From: Mesorhizobium loti
Lineage (GTDB): Bacteria > Pseudomonadota > Alphaproteobacteria > Rhizobiales > Rhizobiaceae
DNA length: 64,000 nt
Reading direction: 5' to 3'
Assembly (NCBI RefSeq): GCF_003148495.1
Contig: NZ_QGGH01000002.1
Span: forward strand, 1-64,000
In this document: one piece after another, positions 9,070 through 17,721 of the stretch
Position numbering within the stretch: the first letter of the stretch is position 1
Layout of the letters: each line of letters starts with the position of its first letter
Translations under genes and position numbers: made by a program
The notes under the pieces: model-generated
Database searches by the model: none
Seen by the model: only the letters and a program-made list of their open reading frames with translations
What the model was told of the DNA's origin: nothing

Positions 9070-9091
9070 TTCGCCCCCGGCGCCTCCGCTG

Positions 9092-9778
9092 TCAGTCGTC
9101 GTCCTGCGATTCGGCGATATGGCGAAGTGCGCCGGCGTCGACTATGCGCAGGCCGCCGCGCTTGATGGCGATGATCTGCCGGTTGCGCCAGTCGTTTAGC
9201 GTCTTGTTGACAGATTCGCGCGTGGCGCCGAGGAACTCACCCAGTTCAGACTGCGAGATCGGTATCCAGCCTGCGCCGTCGGCCAGCACGCTGCCCAGAA
9301 AGACCAGTCGTTTTGCCAGCCTCGCTTCGATGCCGAAAAAGGCCTGATCCCCGAGTTCACCGCTGACCCAACGCAGCCGCGCGCACAAAAGTTCGATCAT
9401 GGCGCGCGCCAGAGATGGGTTTTTCTCAATTCGATCAAACAGTTGTGTTCGGCTGAGCGAAACCAGCTCGCATGCAGTAAGACAAATCGCTGTGGCCGTT
9501 CGTGGGTGTCCGTCAAGTGCTCCGATCTCTCCGACCAAGCTGCGCGACAGCTCAATATTGGCCACCAGCTTCTGGCCGCCAGGCGAATAGATCGAGATCT
9601 CCACCGTGCCGCTCATCACACCATAGATGCGGTCGGCGGCATCTTCCTGGACGAACAAATGCTGGCCGGCGGCGTAGCGTTCGAGTTTGCAACCGGTGAA
9701 AAGGAGATCAAACTGTCGAGGATCGATCCGCGCCAGGCGCGGCAGATCATGTCTGGCATTCGCGCTGGCGGTTGGCAT
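9092..9778 (-). CDS. Crp/Fnr-family transcriptional regulator
   Basis: A 228-residue regulator. Residues 20-130 form a cyclic-nucleotide-binding beta roll with the phosphate-binding cassette GEIGALDGHPRTATA, which keeps the Glu and Arg that contact cNMP. The C-terminal 75 residues are a Crp-type winged helix (ISQSELGEFLGATRESVNKTL). The four Cys of oxygen-sensing Fnr are missing. The ATG at 9778 with a GGGAAAG ribosome site gives the usual family length; longer in-frame starts would add 43 atypical residues. It is convergent with the P450-peroxidase gene (22 bases apart), so a cyclase-like protein and a possible cNMP receptor bracket the heme enzyme. Direct regulation is inference. Confidence 0.85.
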   Translation of the reverse strand: MPTASANARHDLPRLARIDPRQFDLLFTGCKLERYAAGQHLFVQEDAADRIYGVMSGTVEISIYSPGGQKLVANIELSRSLVGEIGALDGHPRTATAICLTACELVSLSRTQLFDRIEKNPSLARAMIELLCARLRWVSGELGDQAFFGIEARLAKRLVFLGSVLADGAGWIPISQSELGEFLGATRESVNKTLNDWRNRQIIAIKRGGLRIVDAGALRHIAESQDDD

Positions 9779-9870
9779 GACGGCTTTCCCGATGTTGTCG
9801 TGACAGGATGACTGTACGGCAACGGCGTGATCGATCAAAGCTAATGTGATTTTGAGCGCTGCCCGCTTGT

Positions 9871-9902
9871 CAAAAGAAAGGGGACCGGAAAAACCGATCC
9901 CC
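9871..9902 (-). terminator. Rho-independent terminator (minus strand)
   Basis: Read on the minus strand: GGGGATCGG, loop TTTTT, CCGGTCCCC, followed by TTTCTTTT. The stem is at 9880-9902 with one mismatch. Position and direction fit the end of the transcript of the small gene at 10155-10340, ahead of the Crp gene's promoter. Confidence 0.6.
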
Positions 9903-10005
9903 TCCACCCCAACGCCCAGCTTGAATCGCGACCGATCGGCTCAACCAACGGCTATGCGAGAAGACCCAACCGCGAATGATCTCTCCCTCGCCTTGTTTGT
10001 GGAAG

Positions 10006-10052
10006 GCCGTCTGCACGCATGGCTGGAGGTAGGCCTAAAGCGTGCAGACGGC
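10006..10052. repeat. Perfect 13-bp inverted repeat (long hairpin)
   Basis: GCCGTCTGCACGC at 10006-10018 and its exact complement GCGTGCAGACGGC at 10040-10052 enclose a 21-base loop. It lies between a small minus-strand gene and the terminator at 9871-9902. There is no T-run after the stem, so it is not a simple terminator. It could be a structured 3' untranslated region, a small RNA or the remnant of a palindromic element. Confidence 0.7.
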
Positions 10053-10154
10053 AGCGGCGGAAATGATTGCGTGATCGAAATCCTTGCACTCGCAATGCTG
10101 CCGTACCAACCGAAAATCTCTGTTTGAAACGGCTCCGCCAAAATTCAAAATGAT

Positions 10155-10340
10155 TCAGTATTGTTTGACCACAATTGACCACGCACGAGCATCCACAGCG
10201 TGATGGGCAAAACCCCAATTGGCGTCGACGACAGCGCCGGGGATGGTCTCGATAAAGACATACGCGTCGGCGGTCGCCATCGTCGGAACAGCGAAAGCCG
10301 CTGCGGCAAGAAGCGAGTCGAAGGCAAACAATATCCGCAT
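10155..10340 (-). CDS. Small exported hypothetical protein, 61 aa
   Basis: ATG at 10340 is preceded by GGAG at suitable spacing. The first 27 residues look like a signal peptide (short basic start, Leu/Ala-rich core, then T-M-A-T-A-D-A as a possible cleavage zone), leaving a mature peptide of about 34 residues with no recognised domain. It could be an intact small secreted peptide or the 5' remnant of a longer gene, since the reading frame simply stops. The terminator at 9871-9902 is positioned to serve it. Confidence 0.45.
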   Translation of the reverse strand: MRILFAFDSLLAAAAFAVPTMATADAYVFIETIPGAVVDANWGFAHHAVDARAWSIVVKQY

Positions 10341-11489
10341 CTGTTCGCTCCAGGTTAAAGACACATTTTCAAATTGGCGGCAGGCCGGTTGAAGGTGGCC
10401 GGTTCCGCCAGGTCACACATTTGCCAGGAAACCTCATCGCGGTCTGTGAAACAGGCTACAGAGGCTGCAGACAGATGGCGCGACCTCGAACGGCCATCTC
10501 AAGACGTGCCGGCCACACTAAGGGTTCAGAATCTGGCGGTTGACTTTGGCCGAGCGTCCAGCCGACAAACCCGCCACAACCTGCGTAGTGAGCGTATTGG
10601 AGAGGCCGTACTGGCGCATGGTGCCGACTATCCAGACGTGGCACTGGCGAAGGATGTCGGCGGTAGCTACGGATCGAAGAGATAAGCCGACCGTTAAGCT
10701 CTGGGCGGCCCAGCGGTTAGGGTCGTAGGGGGACGTTTGCATCGGCGACCGCTGGGCCTGACCAGTCTAGCTAGAGGAGAGCTATGCTGGCTAGCTCGAA
10801 ATATGCGCTCTCTCTAATGCAAGAGCCAGAGTGCATCGGCATGAAGGGATACCCCAAAAAGGTGTACTCACTGCGACGTCGGGCCGCTTGGCAGCCATCT
10901 GGCCACTGATGCGCGAGCGGCTAACCGCGTCCACACCACTATCTTCGCCAAAACGCCTCTGGCGGCCTCCACACCAGGTGAGGGCGTCGGGCGCTATGGG
11001 TGAGGCGCCGGGGCCCAAGCGTGCCCGAGTCGAGAGCGGCTTGGCCTTCGCTGCCAAGAGGCGAGATGGCCTCGAAGCAGAAGCCCGCATCGTTGGATTC
11101 GAAGGCATGACTGGATCGGCCGTCCCGGGGGAGTGCCCATGGAGGTGCGAGACCTCGTAGCAAAGATATCAGCGAACTGCTGACGAGCTCTGCCAATACC
11201 CTATGGGCCACCACCAAACCGATCCGCGCAACTTCGGCCGATATACCGTTCAACCGCGGCAGGCAACTACGCATCGACCGTCGCCTCCGATCCGACCAGC
11301 TAGCAATATGTAACTCGTTTTCGCCGCGCGATGCGCGATGGCCGGCGCCTGTCAGGCGGGGGGCTGGTTGGGGAAAGGCGCCGGCCGGGCGGGTTGGGGG
11401 CCGCCGACTACCAACATATCTATTTAGTATCGCTGGGTTATGGCGTGATCGCGGAAGAGGTTCAGGCGGGATCCGGGTCTCGCGACATC
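10341..11489. other. Gene-poor stretch, probably degraded
   Basis: About 1.15 kb without a convincing gene. Open frames run on both strands (for example 10518-10742 minus and 10831-11160 plus), but none has a good ribosome site or a recognisable protein family, and opposing frames overlap. The segment carries a perfect 11-bp inverted repeat (10707-10758). The picture fits decayed accessory DNA, but no transposase or integrase remnant can be named. Confidence 0.45.
10707..10758. repeat. Perfect 11-bp inverted repeat
   Basis: GGCCCAGCGGT at 10707-10717 and ACCGCTGGGCC at 10748-10758, separated by 30 bases. It may be a hairpin or the ends of a very small vanished element; no duplicated flanks were noted. 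Confidence 0.6.
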
Positions 11490-11768
11490 TTAGAATCGAT
11501 CATTCGCCGCCGTGAATCTGGCATGTGCGAACAGGAGAGACGGGTTACGCTCCAGCCGCACGATCGTGGGAGGCTTTATGTGGATCCTTTGGTTCTCCGC
11601 GAAGGCCATGGCAAAAGATTTCAGCACAAAAGAGTAGGTGCGCTCCTCGTCGCGTTCGATAATGCGCACGAACCATTCGCCCTCGGCCTCAAACACCTCA
11701 ACTCGGGTTGCCAAAGGCCCGCCGTAGCCGGTCAGATAACCGCGCATGTCGCGCTGTGGACGAGCCAC
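11490..11768 (-). CDS. Small hypothetical protein, 92 aa (GTG start)
   Basis: The start is set by AGGAGG seven bases before a GTG at 11768; the ATG at 11798 lies upstream of this ribosome site and is not used. The product is a soluble protein with alternating beta and alpha character in the middle (residues 10-60, with EWFVRIIERDEERTYSF), a basic IHIKPP stretch and no transmembrane segment. No family is recognised. Protein-like composition plus a strong ribosome site support it as a real gene inside an otherwise poor region. Confidence 0.55.
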   Translation of the reverse strand: MARPQRDMRGYLTGYGGPLATRVEVFEAEGEWFVRIIERDEERTYSFVLKSFAMAFAENQRIHIKPPTIVRLERNPSLLFAHARFTAANDRF

Positions 11769-12237
11769 TGCTTTCCTCCTGTGTGACAAAATATGCAACT
11801 ATGCCAATGAAGATACGCTTCGTGTCGCATTAAACTATGAGGTAGTTCACACGGATTTTCGACTAACCGCGCACGCCTATGGGCTTAGGCACAATCGTGT
11901 GTGACACGTCCGCGTTGCTGTCTGCAGCGTTTTCTAAATGAGGCGCGGGTCACGCCGGCAACCGTTTGCCCGCCGGCCAGCGATGCAAGGTCGAATTCGA
12001 CACCAATCGAACTGAAGCGTTCCGGCCGCAACCGAAGCCGGCGACTGTCACGCGCATTCGGCCAGCGGGGAAGTTTCTGATTATTCTACAGAAAAGGTAA
12101 TAAAACCAATAGAATAGATGCGCCCACAAGCCTGTTCAGTCGCGTATATGCGGCCTGGAACCCAGTGCGAGGATAGGCCTTCGAGTCATCGTCGTCGCCT
12201 AAAAGCCACCAAGCATGCAGTCCTTCAGGATCGGCGC
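11769..12237. other. Intergenic region, nothing definite
   Basis: About 470 bases between the small gene and the 3' end of the metallo-hydrolase gene. It contains a short AT-rich stretch near 12075-12115 with TTTCTG/CAGAAA complementarity, too weak to call a terminator. The plus-strand open frame beginning at 12118 is the complement of the real minus-strand gene. Confidence 0.4.
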
Positions 12238-13032
12238 TCAGGGCAAAGGATGGGCAAGACTTACGATGTCTTCGACGTCCCGGTGGGTGCGCGCGAAGCG
12301 CTTGAGAACCTGCGGGTCATGCCCTGGCACGATGTGAGCCGGGGAGCTGGCGAGTTGTTTCATACGCTCCACGCCGAAGATGACATCGCTCAGCCGATCG
12401 AAGACGGGAAACGGCTTCTGGCGTTCCATATTGGCGTAAAAATGAGCTGCGTCGGACGCGATCACGACCGCCCCGTTGCCGGTTTCCACCCGCACCACCT
12501 GCAATCCGCGCGAGTGGCCGCCAACCTTGTGGAGCGTGATGCCTGGCGCGATCTGCGACTCGGGGTCGTGGAAGCAAACCTTTCCGGCAAAGACGCGCCG
12601 CACCATGGTGGTGACGTCTTCGGCCTCGAAGGGATGGCGCATGGCATGGTGGCACATGCAGCGGCCGGTCGCGAACTCCATCTCCGCATCCTGCAGGTGA
12701 AAGGTCGCGTTCGGGAACAGATGATGGTTCCCGCAATGGTCGTAATGCATGTGGGAGATGATGACGTCTCTGACATCGGCGTGGTCAATGCCGATTGCCG
12801 CCAGGCCGTCATCGACGGGCCTGACGACACTGCGTCCGCGTTTGTCGCCGGTCGGCTTGTCGAAACCGGTGTCGACGATGAAGGTGCGCTTCTCGCCAAC
12901 GATCGCCCAGACGAAGTAGTCGAGCGGCATCGCAACATCGTGAGTGTCGCCACCGAGGAAATTCTCACCCGAGCGGCGTTCGAAATGGCCGTAGCGAACG
13001 GCATGGATTTCATAACGTTCGGAATCACCCAT
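12238..13032 (-). CDS. Metallo-beta-lactamase-fold hydrolase (AHL-lactonase-like subfamily)
   Basis: A 264-residue cytoplasmic hydrolase with the zinc motif SHMHYDHCGN (HxHxDH), a later ligand His in GGHSRG, Asp in IASDAAHF and His in VPGHDP, the order seen in metallo-beta-lactamase-fold lactonases of the AiiA/AttM type. The ATG at 13032 is two bases after the stop of the upstream dehydrogenase gene (TGATCATG), so translation is coupled and it belongs to the etfBA operon. Family similarity suggests a lactone substrate. In this catabolic setting a metabolic lactone or ester is more likely than a quorum-sensing signal, but the substrate is not known. Confidence 0.75.
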   Translation of the reverse strand: MGDSERYEIHAVRYGHFERRSGENFLGGDTHDVAMPLDYFVWAIVGEKRTFIVDTGFDKPTGDKRGRSVVRPVDDGLAAIGIDHADVRDVIISHMHYDHCGNHHLFPNATFHLQDAEMEFATGRCMCHHAMRHPFEAEDVTTMVRRVFAGKVCFHDPESQIAPGITLHKVGGHSRGLQVVRVETGNGAVVIASDAAHFYANMERQKPFPVFDRLSDVIFGVERMKQLASSPAHIVPGHDPQVLKRFARTHRDVEDIVSLAHPLP

Positions 13033-13034
13033 GA

Positions 13035-13958
13035 TCAGCTCGCTTTGGCGACATCTGTGGTCTGGGCTGAGCCGACCTCCACATGCGCCCATGTCTCAAC
13101 CGTCTTGACCATACAGGTAAAATCGGAATCCGGCCCGTAGAGCTGGTTGGTCACGCTCAGCAACTGGCGCACGGCACTGCCCACCACCATGGGCACGCCC
13201 ATCGCCTCCGCCTCATCCACGCACAGCCGTACATCCTTGAAGGACAGGCCTGTCGCGAAACCGAAATCGAAGGTGCGCGGCAGGACGGATTTTGGGAACT
13301 TATCCTCGGTGGCGCTGTTGCGGCCGCTCGAGGCGTTGATGACGTCGATCATCACCTTGGGATCGAGGCCCGCCTTGACGCCCATCACGACCGCTTCGGA
13401 GGAGATCGCAAGTGCTGCCGCCGCAAGCAGGTTGTTGGCAAGCTTCATGGTCTGGGCGGAGCCCTGAACCTCGCCCATGAAGAATATCCGGCCGAAATTC
13501 TCGATCACCGGCCTTGCCATTTCGAAGGCAGACTTCGGCCCCGACACCATGACGGCGAGCGTGCCATTGCGCGCGCCCTTCAACCCTCCGCTGACGGGCG
13601 CATCGATCATGGCGATGCTCCTGGCTGAAAGACCTTCGGCAACCTTGGCGGCCATTCGCGGACCGGTCGTCGAGATGTCGACGAAGATGCGAACCGCCTT
13701 GCCCTCGGCGATGCCGCCGTCGCCGAGCACGACCTTTTCCAGGATCTGCGGGCTGGGCAGGCTGGCAAAGACGATCTCCGCAATATCGGCAACATCGCGC
13801 GCACCGGCGGCGGCCTTCGCGCCCGCATTGGTCAACTCCATAACGGCTTTGCTGTCGACGTCGTAGACAGTCACTTCGTAGCCGGCCTTGATGAGACGGG
13901 TCGCCATCGGCGTGCCCATTTTTCCGATGCCAACAAAGCCGATTTTCAGGGTCGACAT
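13035..13958 (-). CDS. Beta-hydroxyacid dehydrogenase (HIBADH/GarR-like)
   Basis: A 307-residue NAD(P)-dependent oxidoreductase of the 3-hydroxyisobutyrate / tartronate semialdehyde reductase family. It has an N-terminal Rossmann motif GFVGIGKMGTPMA (7-19), the substrate loop DAPVSGG (119-125) and catalytic Lys172 in QTMKLANN. The C-terminal all-helical domain is complete and length is typical. A GGAG-type ribosome site precedes the ATG. It sits between the Fe-S oxidoreductase gene and the metallo-hydrolase gene and is presumably co-transcribed with both. The exact hydroxyacid cannot be told from sequence. Confidence 0.85.
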   Translation of the reverse strand: MSTLKIGFVGIGKMGTPMATRLIKAGYEVTVYDVDSKAVMELTNAGAKAAAGARDVADIAEIVFASLPSPQILEKVVLGDGGIAEGKAVRIFVDISTTGPRMAAKVAEGLSARSIAMIDAPVSGGLKGARNGTLAVMVSGPKSAFEMARPVIENFGRIFFMGEVQGSAQTMKLANNLLAAAALAISSEAVVMGVKAGLDPKVMIDVINASSGRNSATEDKFPKSVLPRTFDFGFATGLSFKDVRLCVDEAEAMGVPMVVGSAVRQLLSVTNQLYGPDSDFTCMVKTVETWAHVEVGSAQTTDVAKAS

Positions 13959-14027
13959 GATCGCTCTCTCCTTCGTCGGGGCCTATTGCCCATGGTGCTT
14001 GGTCTCGATCTCCTGGATCGCATTCCG

Positions 14028-15983
14028 TCAGCTCGTTTCCACTGGGGGCATTTCGAGCGCCTGGCTTGTGCGCGGCACCAGAAGTTCCGCTATGTCCACG
14101 GCCTTCAACCTGTCGGCCACGCCGAGCGCATCGATCGCGGCGGTGTACATCACCTTATCCTTCGGGCAGGCGACGACGAAGTAAGCGACGTCGCCCAGGC
14201 TCAGCGCTTCGCGGATGCGGTTCTCGCTCGGCCGCTCGGTCACGCCGTCGTCGCCTTGCCAGATGCGGCCGCCGCCGGCGCCGCAGCAAAAGGAATTCTC
14301 GCGGCAGCGCGGCATGTCATGAAGCGTATATCCGGCGGCGCGGATCAGCTCGCGCGGCGCGTCGAAGCCGCCATTGTAGCGTCCAAGATAGCAGGGATCG
14401 TGATAGGTGACCCTGGCGCCGTCGGCGACGTGCAGGTCGAGTTTTCCCGCCGCGATGAGTTCCGCCAGCAGCGCCGTATAGTGCAGCACCTCGAACGCCG
14501 CGCCGAAATGCTGATAGTCGTTCTTCAGCGCATTCAGGCTATGCGGATCGGTGGTCATGATCCGGTTGAAGCTGCACGCCTTGATCTCATCGATGTTGGA
14601 CTGAGCGAGCGTCTCGAACAGACCTTCTTCGCCGGCACGCCGCACATCATTGCCGCTGTTGCGCTCGGCATCGAAGAGAATGCCGAAGTCGACACCGGCC
14701 GCGGTCAGCAGTTCGGCAACCTTGCGGGTGATTTCCTGGACGCGCGGATCGTAGGATGCGTAGTCTCCGACGAACCACAGGACGTCGACGGGTTCCTCGC
14801 GCGCGTCCTTGACCGGAAAGCCGAGTTCCCTGGTCCAGCGGGCCCGCATCTTGGAAGGCTTGCCCATGGAATTGCCGAGACGGATCAGGTTCGATAGCGC
14901 CTCCTGCAGACCTGGGCTGACACGGCCTTCGTCGACCAGATGACGGCGCATGTCGATGATCTTGGGCAGATGCTCGATCTCGACCGGGCATGCTTCCATG
15001 CAGGCACGGCAGGTGGTGCAGGCCCACAGCGTCTCCTCGGAAATCACGCCGCCGACCAGCGGGGCCGCCGATGATCCCGCGGCAAGCGCGTCGCGCATGT
15101 CGGTGATCAGCAACTTCGGGCTGAGCGGCAGACCGGCCGCATAGGCTGGACAGACCGCCTGGCAACGGCCGCATTCGGTGCAGGACAGAAGGTCGAGCTG
15201 CTGTTTCCAGTCGAACTGTCCCAGGCTGTCGATGCCTGGTGCCTCACGCGCTTCCGGGACCGCGGGCGCCAGGCCACGCGGTTCCAGGCTGCGGAAGTAG
15301 ATGTTCGGCGCGGCAAGGAACATGTGCCGGTGCTTCGAACCGGGGATATAGACGAGGAACGCCAGGATGGCGCCGATGTGAACCCAGTAGAACAGCTCTT
15401 CGCCCGCATGCGCCGACATGCCGGCACGATCGAGCAGTCCTGCCAGCGCCGACGCGACCGGCCGCCACGAGCCGTCGGAGCCACCGACTATGCGCGCCGC
15501 CGCCTCAAGCAGCAGGGACGCCACGATCAGGACGATCAACACATAGATGATTGCCGCATCACTGCCGCTCGAGCCGTCGAAGCGGGCAGGCCGCAGCACG
15601 TAGCGCTGATAGAGTGCAAGTCCGACGCCGACCAGCATCAGCGCCGAAAAGATATCCTGCAGAGCGGCAATCCAGGTTTCGCCACCGATGGGCGCAAGTG
15701 AGAACCCGGGAAACAGCCGCGAGCCGAAGGCATCGATCGTGGCGGTGAACAGCACGAAGAACGAAATGAAGATGATTGCGTGAAGCACGCCGGAAAGCGG
15801 CTTGCGGAGCATTTTCCGGTGCATGCCGATGGCGACCATCACGCCCTGGAGACGCAGCATCGGGCGGTCGAAGCGGGCCGCTGCCGGTGCATTGGCAAGA
15901 GCCATCGCGTAGCGGCGCGAGCGCCAGGCCGTCAACGCGAGTGCTGTGATGACCAGGATCCAGAGTGGCAGGGTCGATGCCAT
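14028..15983 (-). CDS. Membrane-bound Fe-S oxidoreductase, ETF-linked (DgcB-like)
   Basis: A 651-residue protein built like the membrane Fe-S proteins that pass electrons from ETF to quinone. The N-terminal part (1-250) has about five membrane helices in the manner of a NarI-like cytochrome b region. Two ferredoxin motifs, CTECGRCQAVCP and CTTCRACMEACP, follow at about 285-370. The C-terminal part carries a CCG-type cysteine cluster (DPCYLGRYNG and FCCGAGGGR) as in heterodisulfide reductase HdrB/D. Its ATG is one base after the stop of etfA, so the three genes form one unit. Homologues serve dimethylglycine, sarcosine and lactate oxidation; here the primary dehydrogenase is not in the same operon. 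Confidence 0.85.
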   Translation of the reverse strand: MASTLPLWILVITALALTAWRSRRYAMALANAPAAARFDRPMLRLQGVMVAIGMHRKMLRKPLSGVLHAIIFISFFVLFTATIDAFGSRLFPGFSLAPIGGETWIAALQDIFSALMLVGVGLALYQRYVLRPARFDGSSGSDAAIIYVLIVLIVASLLLEAAARIVGGSDGSWRPVASALAGLLDRAGMSAHAGEELFYWVHIGAILAFLVYIPGSKHRHMFLAAPNIYFRSLEPRGLAPAVPEAREAPGIDSLGQFDWKQQLDLLSCTECGRCQAVCPAYAAGLPLSPKLLITDMRDALAAGSSAAPLVGGVISEETLWACTTCRACMEACPVEIEHLPKIIDMRRHLVDEGRVSPGLQEALSNLIRLGNSMGKPSKMRARWTRELGFPVKDAREEPVDVLWFVGDYASYDPRVQEITRKVAELLTAAGVDFGILFDAERNSGNDVRRAGEEGLFETLAQSNIDEIKACSFNRIMTTDPHSLNALKNDYQHFGAAFEVLHYTALLAELIAAGKLDLHVADGARVTYHDPCYLGRYNGGFDAPRELIRAAGYTLHDMPRCRENSFCCGAGGGRIWQGDDGVTERPSENRIREALSLGDVAYFVVACPKDKVMYTAAIDALGVADRLKAVDIAELLVPRTSQALEMPPVETS

Positions 15984-15984
15984 C

Positions 15985-16953
15985 TCAACGGCCAGAGCCG
16001 GCCCGCAGCCTGTCGCTCAGATTGGCGACGAGATCGAACAGGTCACAGGTCGCGCCGTAATGCGCGACATTGAAGATGGGGGCCTTCGGATCGGTGTTGA
16101 CGGCAATGATGAGGTCGGCCTGCGACATGCCCTCGAGATGTTCGGGCGCACCGGACACGCCGAGCGCCAGGTAGAGTTTCGGCTTCACCTTCTGGCCGGA
16201 TTTGCCGACCTGGCGCAGCTTGGGCAGCCAGCCATTGTCGACGACAGGACGGCTGCCGGCGATCTCCGCTCCCAGCATCGTCGCCAGATTGCGGGCAAGG
16301 TCGATGCTTGCCTCGTCGCCGATGCCGCGGCCCACGCATACGATCCTCTCGGCTGTCGTCAGATCGACGTCGGCATAATCCGGCACGTCGATGGCCACCA
16401 TCTTCACCTTGCCGCTGGTCAGCGCGGGGTCGGCATCGATCGTCTGCACGCTCACGGCGGTGATCGCGCCTGGCGCTGCCTCCGCGAAGGCCCCCGGGTT
16501 GATCATCAGAATGGCGGGCAGCTGCATTTCGCATTCGGCCAGTATCTTGCCGCCATACATCTGCGCGACGATCGTCAGGCTTTCACCATGCCGCTTGATT
16601 TCATTGACATAGGAGACGAGTGGCCAGCCGGTTCGCGCCGCGATGTCGGCTGCCACATCCAGTCCGTTTGCCGAATAGGGAACCAGGACCAGGCCGGGGC
16701 TCTCGGCGGTGATGACATCGCGCAGAAGCAGCGCATAGGTCTCGGCGGGAATGACATCTGATTTTGTCGCGCGGGCCACGATCAGGCGATCGGCGGCACC
16801 GAAGGAAGCGGACGCGCCTTCCGCGTCACGACCGGCGAAAAAGGCGACGACCTCGTCGCCGGCCTGGGCGATCGAACGCGCCGCGGCGATCATTTCGAGG
16901 GAGAAGGCTTCGATCTTGCTGGAGTGGCCTTCGGTACAGGCAATCAATTTCAT
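15985..16953 (-). CDS. etfA: Electron transfer flavoprotein, alpha subunit
   Basis: A 322-residue ETF alpha subunit. The N-terminal half is the alpha/beta ETF domain. The C-terminal half has the FAD-binding signature: SRPVVDNGW, then KVKPKLYLALGVSG, then NTDPKAPIF. It pairs with the beta subunit encoded three bases upstream and delivers electrons to the Fe-S membrane protein encoded downstream. This pair is probably not the housekeeping fatty-acid ETF, since it is tied to a dedicated acceptor in a catabolic cluster. Confidence 0.9.
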   Translation of the reverse strand: MKLIACTEGHSSKIEAFSLEMIAAARSIAQAGDEVVAFFAGRDAEGASASFGAADRLIVARATKSDVIPAETYALLLRDVITAESPGLVLVPYSANGLDVAADIAARTGWPLVSYVNEIKRHGESLTIVAQMYGGKILAECEMQLPAILMINPGAFAEAAPGAITAVSVQTIDADPALTSGKVKMVAIDVPDYADVDLTTAERIVCVGRGIGDEASIDLARNLATMLGAEIAGSRPVVDNGWLPKLRQVGKSGQKVKPKLYLALGVSGAPEHLEGMSQADLIIAVNTDPKAPIFNVAHYGATCDLFDLVANLSDRLRAGSGR

Positions 16954-16956
16954 GAC

Positions 16957-17721
16957 TTAGTTCCTCGCCAGGCCCTTGGCCGCCAGGATGCTGACCAGCC
17001 GATCCGCGACTGTCTCGGCATTGCCGCCGAGGTTCTCGCCGGAGCCGCCCTGGACTGGCAGACGCAATGTGATGATCTCGGCGGAACGCTCGAAGCCTGA
17101 CGATTCGGGCGTGGCGCGGCCGATGGGCGTCTTGGATGCTTCGCGAAGCTTGCTGCCGGAGACATAGCGTGGCGCCTTCGACGCTGTCTGAACGCCCAAC
17201 ACCGCCGGCGTGGCCAATTCATAGGTGACGGCGACACCCGCGCCGCGCTCTTGCGTGACCCGAAGCACGGCGCCGTTCGCAACGATACGGTTGGTTCCCG
17301 ACACATGCGGCCAGTCGAGCAGCGCGCCGACATAGGGCGCGAGCTGGCCGAAGACATCCTCGCTCGATTGGACGCCGCACAGAACCAGGTCGGCCGACTT
17401 TGCCCGCGCCATTGCCGCGATGGAGGCGGCGATCTCGCGTGAGGAGATCATGGCGTCCTCCTCGGACTGAAGCGCTACGACTTCGTCGGCGCCGCGCGCG
17501 GCAGCCATCTGCAGGACACGGTTGGCGCCTTCGCCAACGGCCACCGCCGTCACCTTCGCGCCGCCGGCTTCCTTGAGCAGGATTGCTTCCTCCAGGGCAT
17601 GATCGTCGAAATCGTTGAGCTGGAAGTCCAGCCATTCCCGATCGATGCTGCGCCCGTCCTCGGCGAGCTGCAGCTCGCCCGCGGAATCCGGGATCATGCG
17701 CAAGACAACAAGAATATTCAC
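16957..17721 (-). CDS. etfB: Electron transfer flavoprotein, beta subunit (GTG start)
   Basis: A 254-residue ETF beta subunit with the typical opening (NILVVLRMIPDS), the mid-region LNDFDDHALEEA and the AMP-binding segment near VAVGEGANRVLQMAAARGADE. GTG 17721 is chosen because CGGAGGAG lies just ahead; the longer frame from 17745 begins upstream of that site. It is the first gene of the minus-strand operon. The 315-base gap to the divergent ABC operon contains a near-perfect palindrome (17810-17826) about 90 bases upstream. Confidence 0.88.
   Translation of the reverse strand: MNILVVLRMIPDSAGELQLAEDGRSIDREWLDFQLNDFDDHALEEAILLKEAGGAKVTAVAVGEGANRVLQMAAARGADEVVALQSEEDAMISSREIAASIAAMARAKSADLVLCGVQSSEDVFGQLAPYVGALLDWPHVSGTNRIVANGAVLRVTQERGAGVAVTYELATPAVLGVQTASKAPRYVSGSKLREASKTPIGRATPESSGFERSAEIITLRLPVQGGSGENLGGNAETVADRLVSILAAKGLARN

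Noticed and set aside
9846..10127. Plus-strand 93-residue open frame
   Set aside because: It contains the minus-strand terminator and the 13-bp inverted repeat and has no ribosome site, so the hairpins explain the sequence better.
10341..11489. Insertion sequence remnant
   Set aside because: Inverted repeats are present but no transposase fragment or target duplication could be identified, so no mobile element is called.
12238..13032. Quorum-quenching AHL lactonase as the main role
   Set aside because: The family allows it, but tight coupling to etf and dehydrogenase genes favours a catabolic substrate.
12118..13140. 340-residue plus-strand open frame
   Set aside because: It is the complement of the metallo-hydrolase gene, which has HxHxDH and coupling to the upstream gene; the plus frame has no ribosome site or family.
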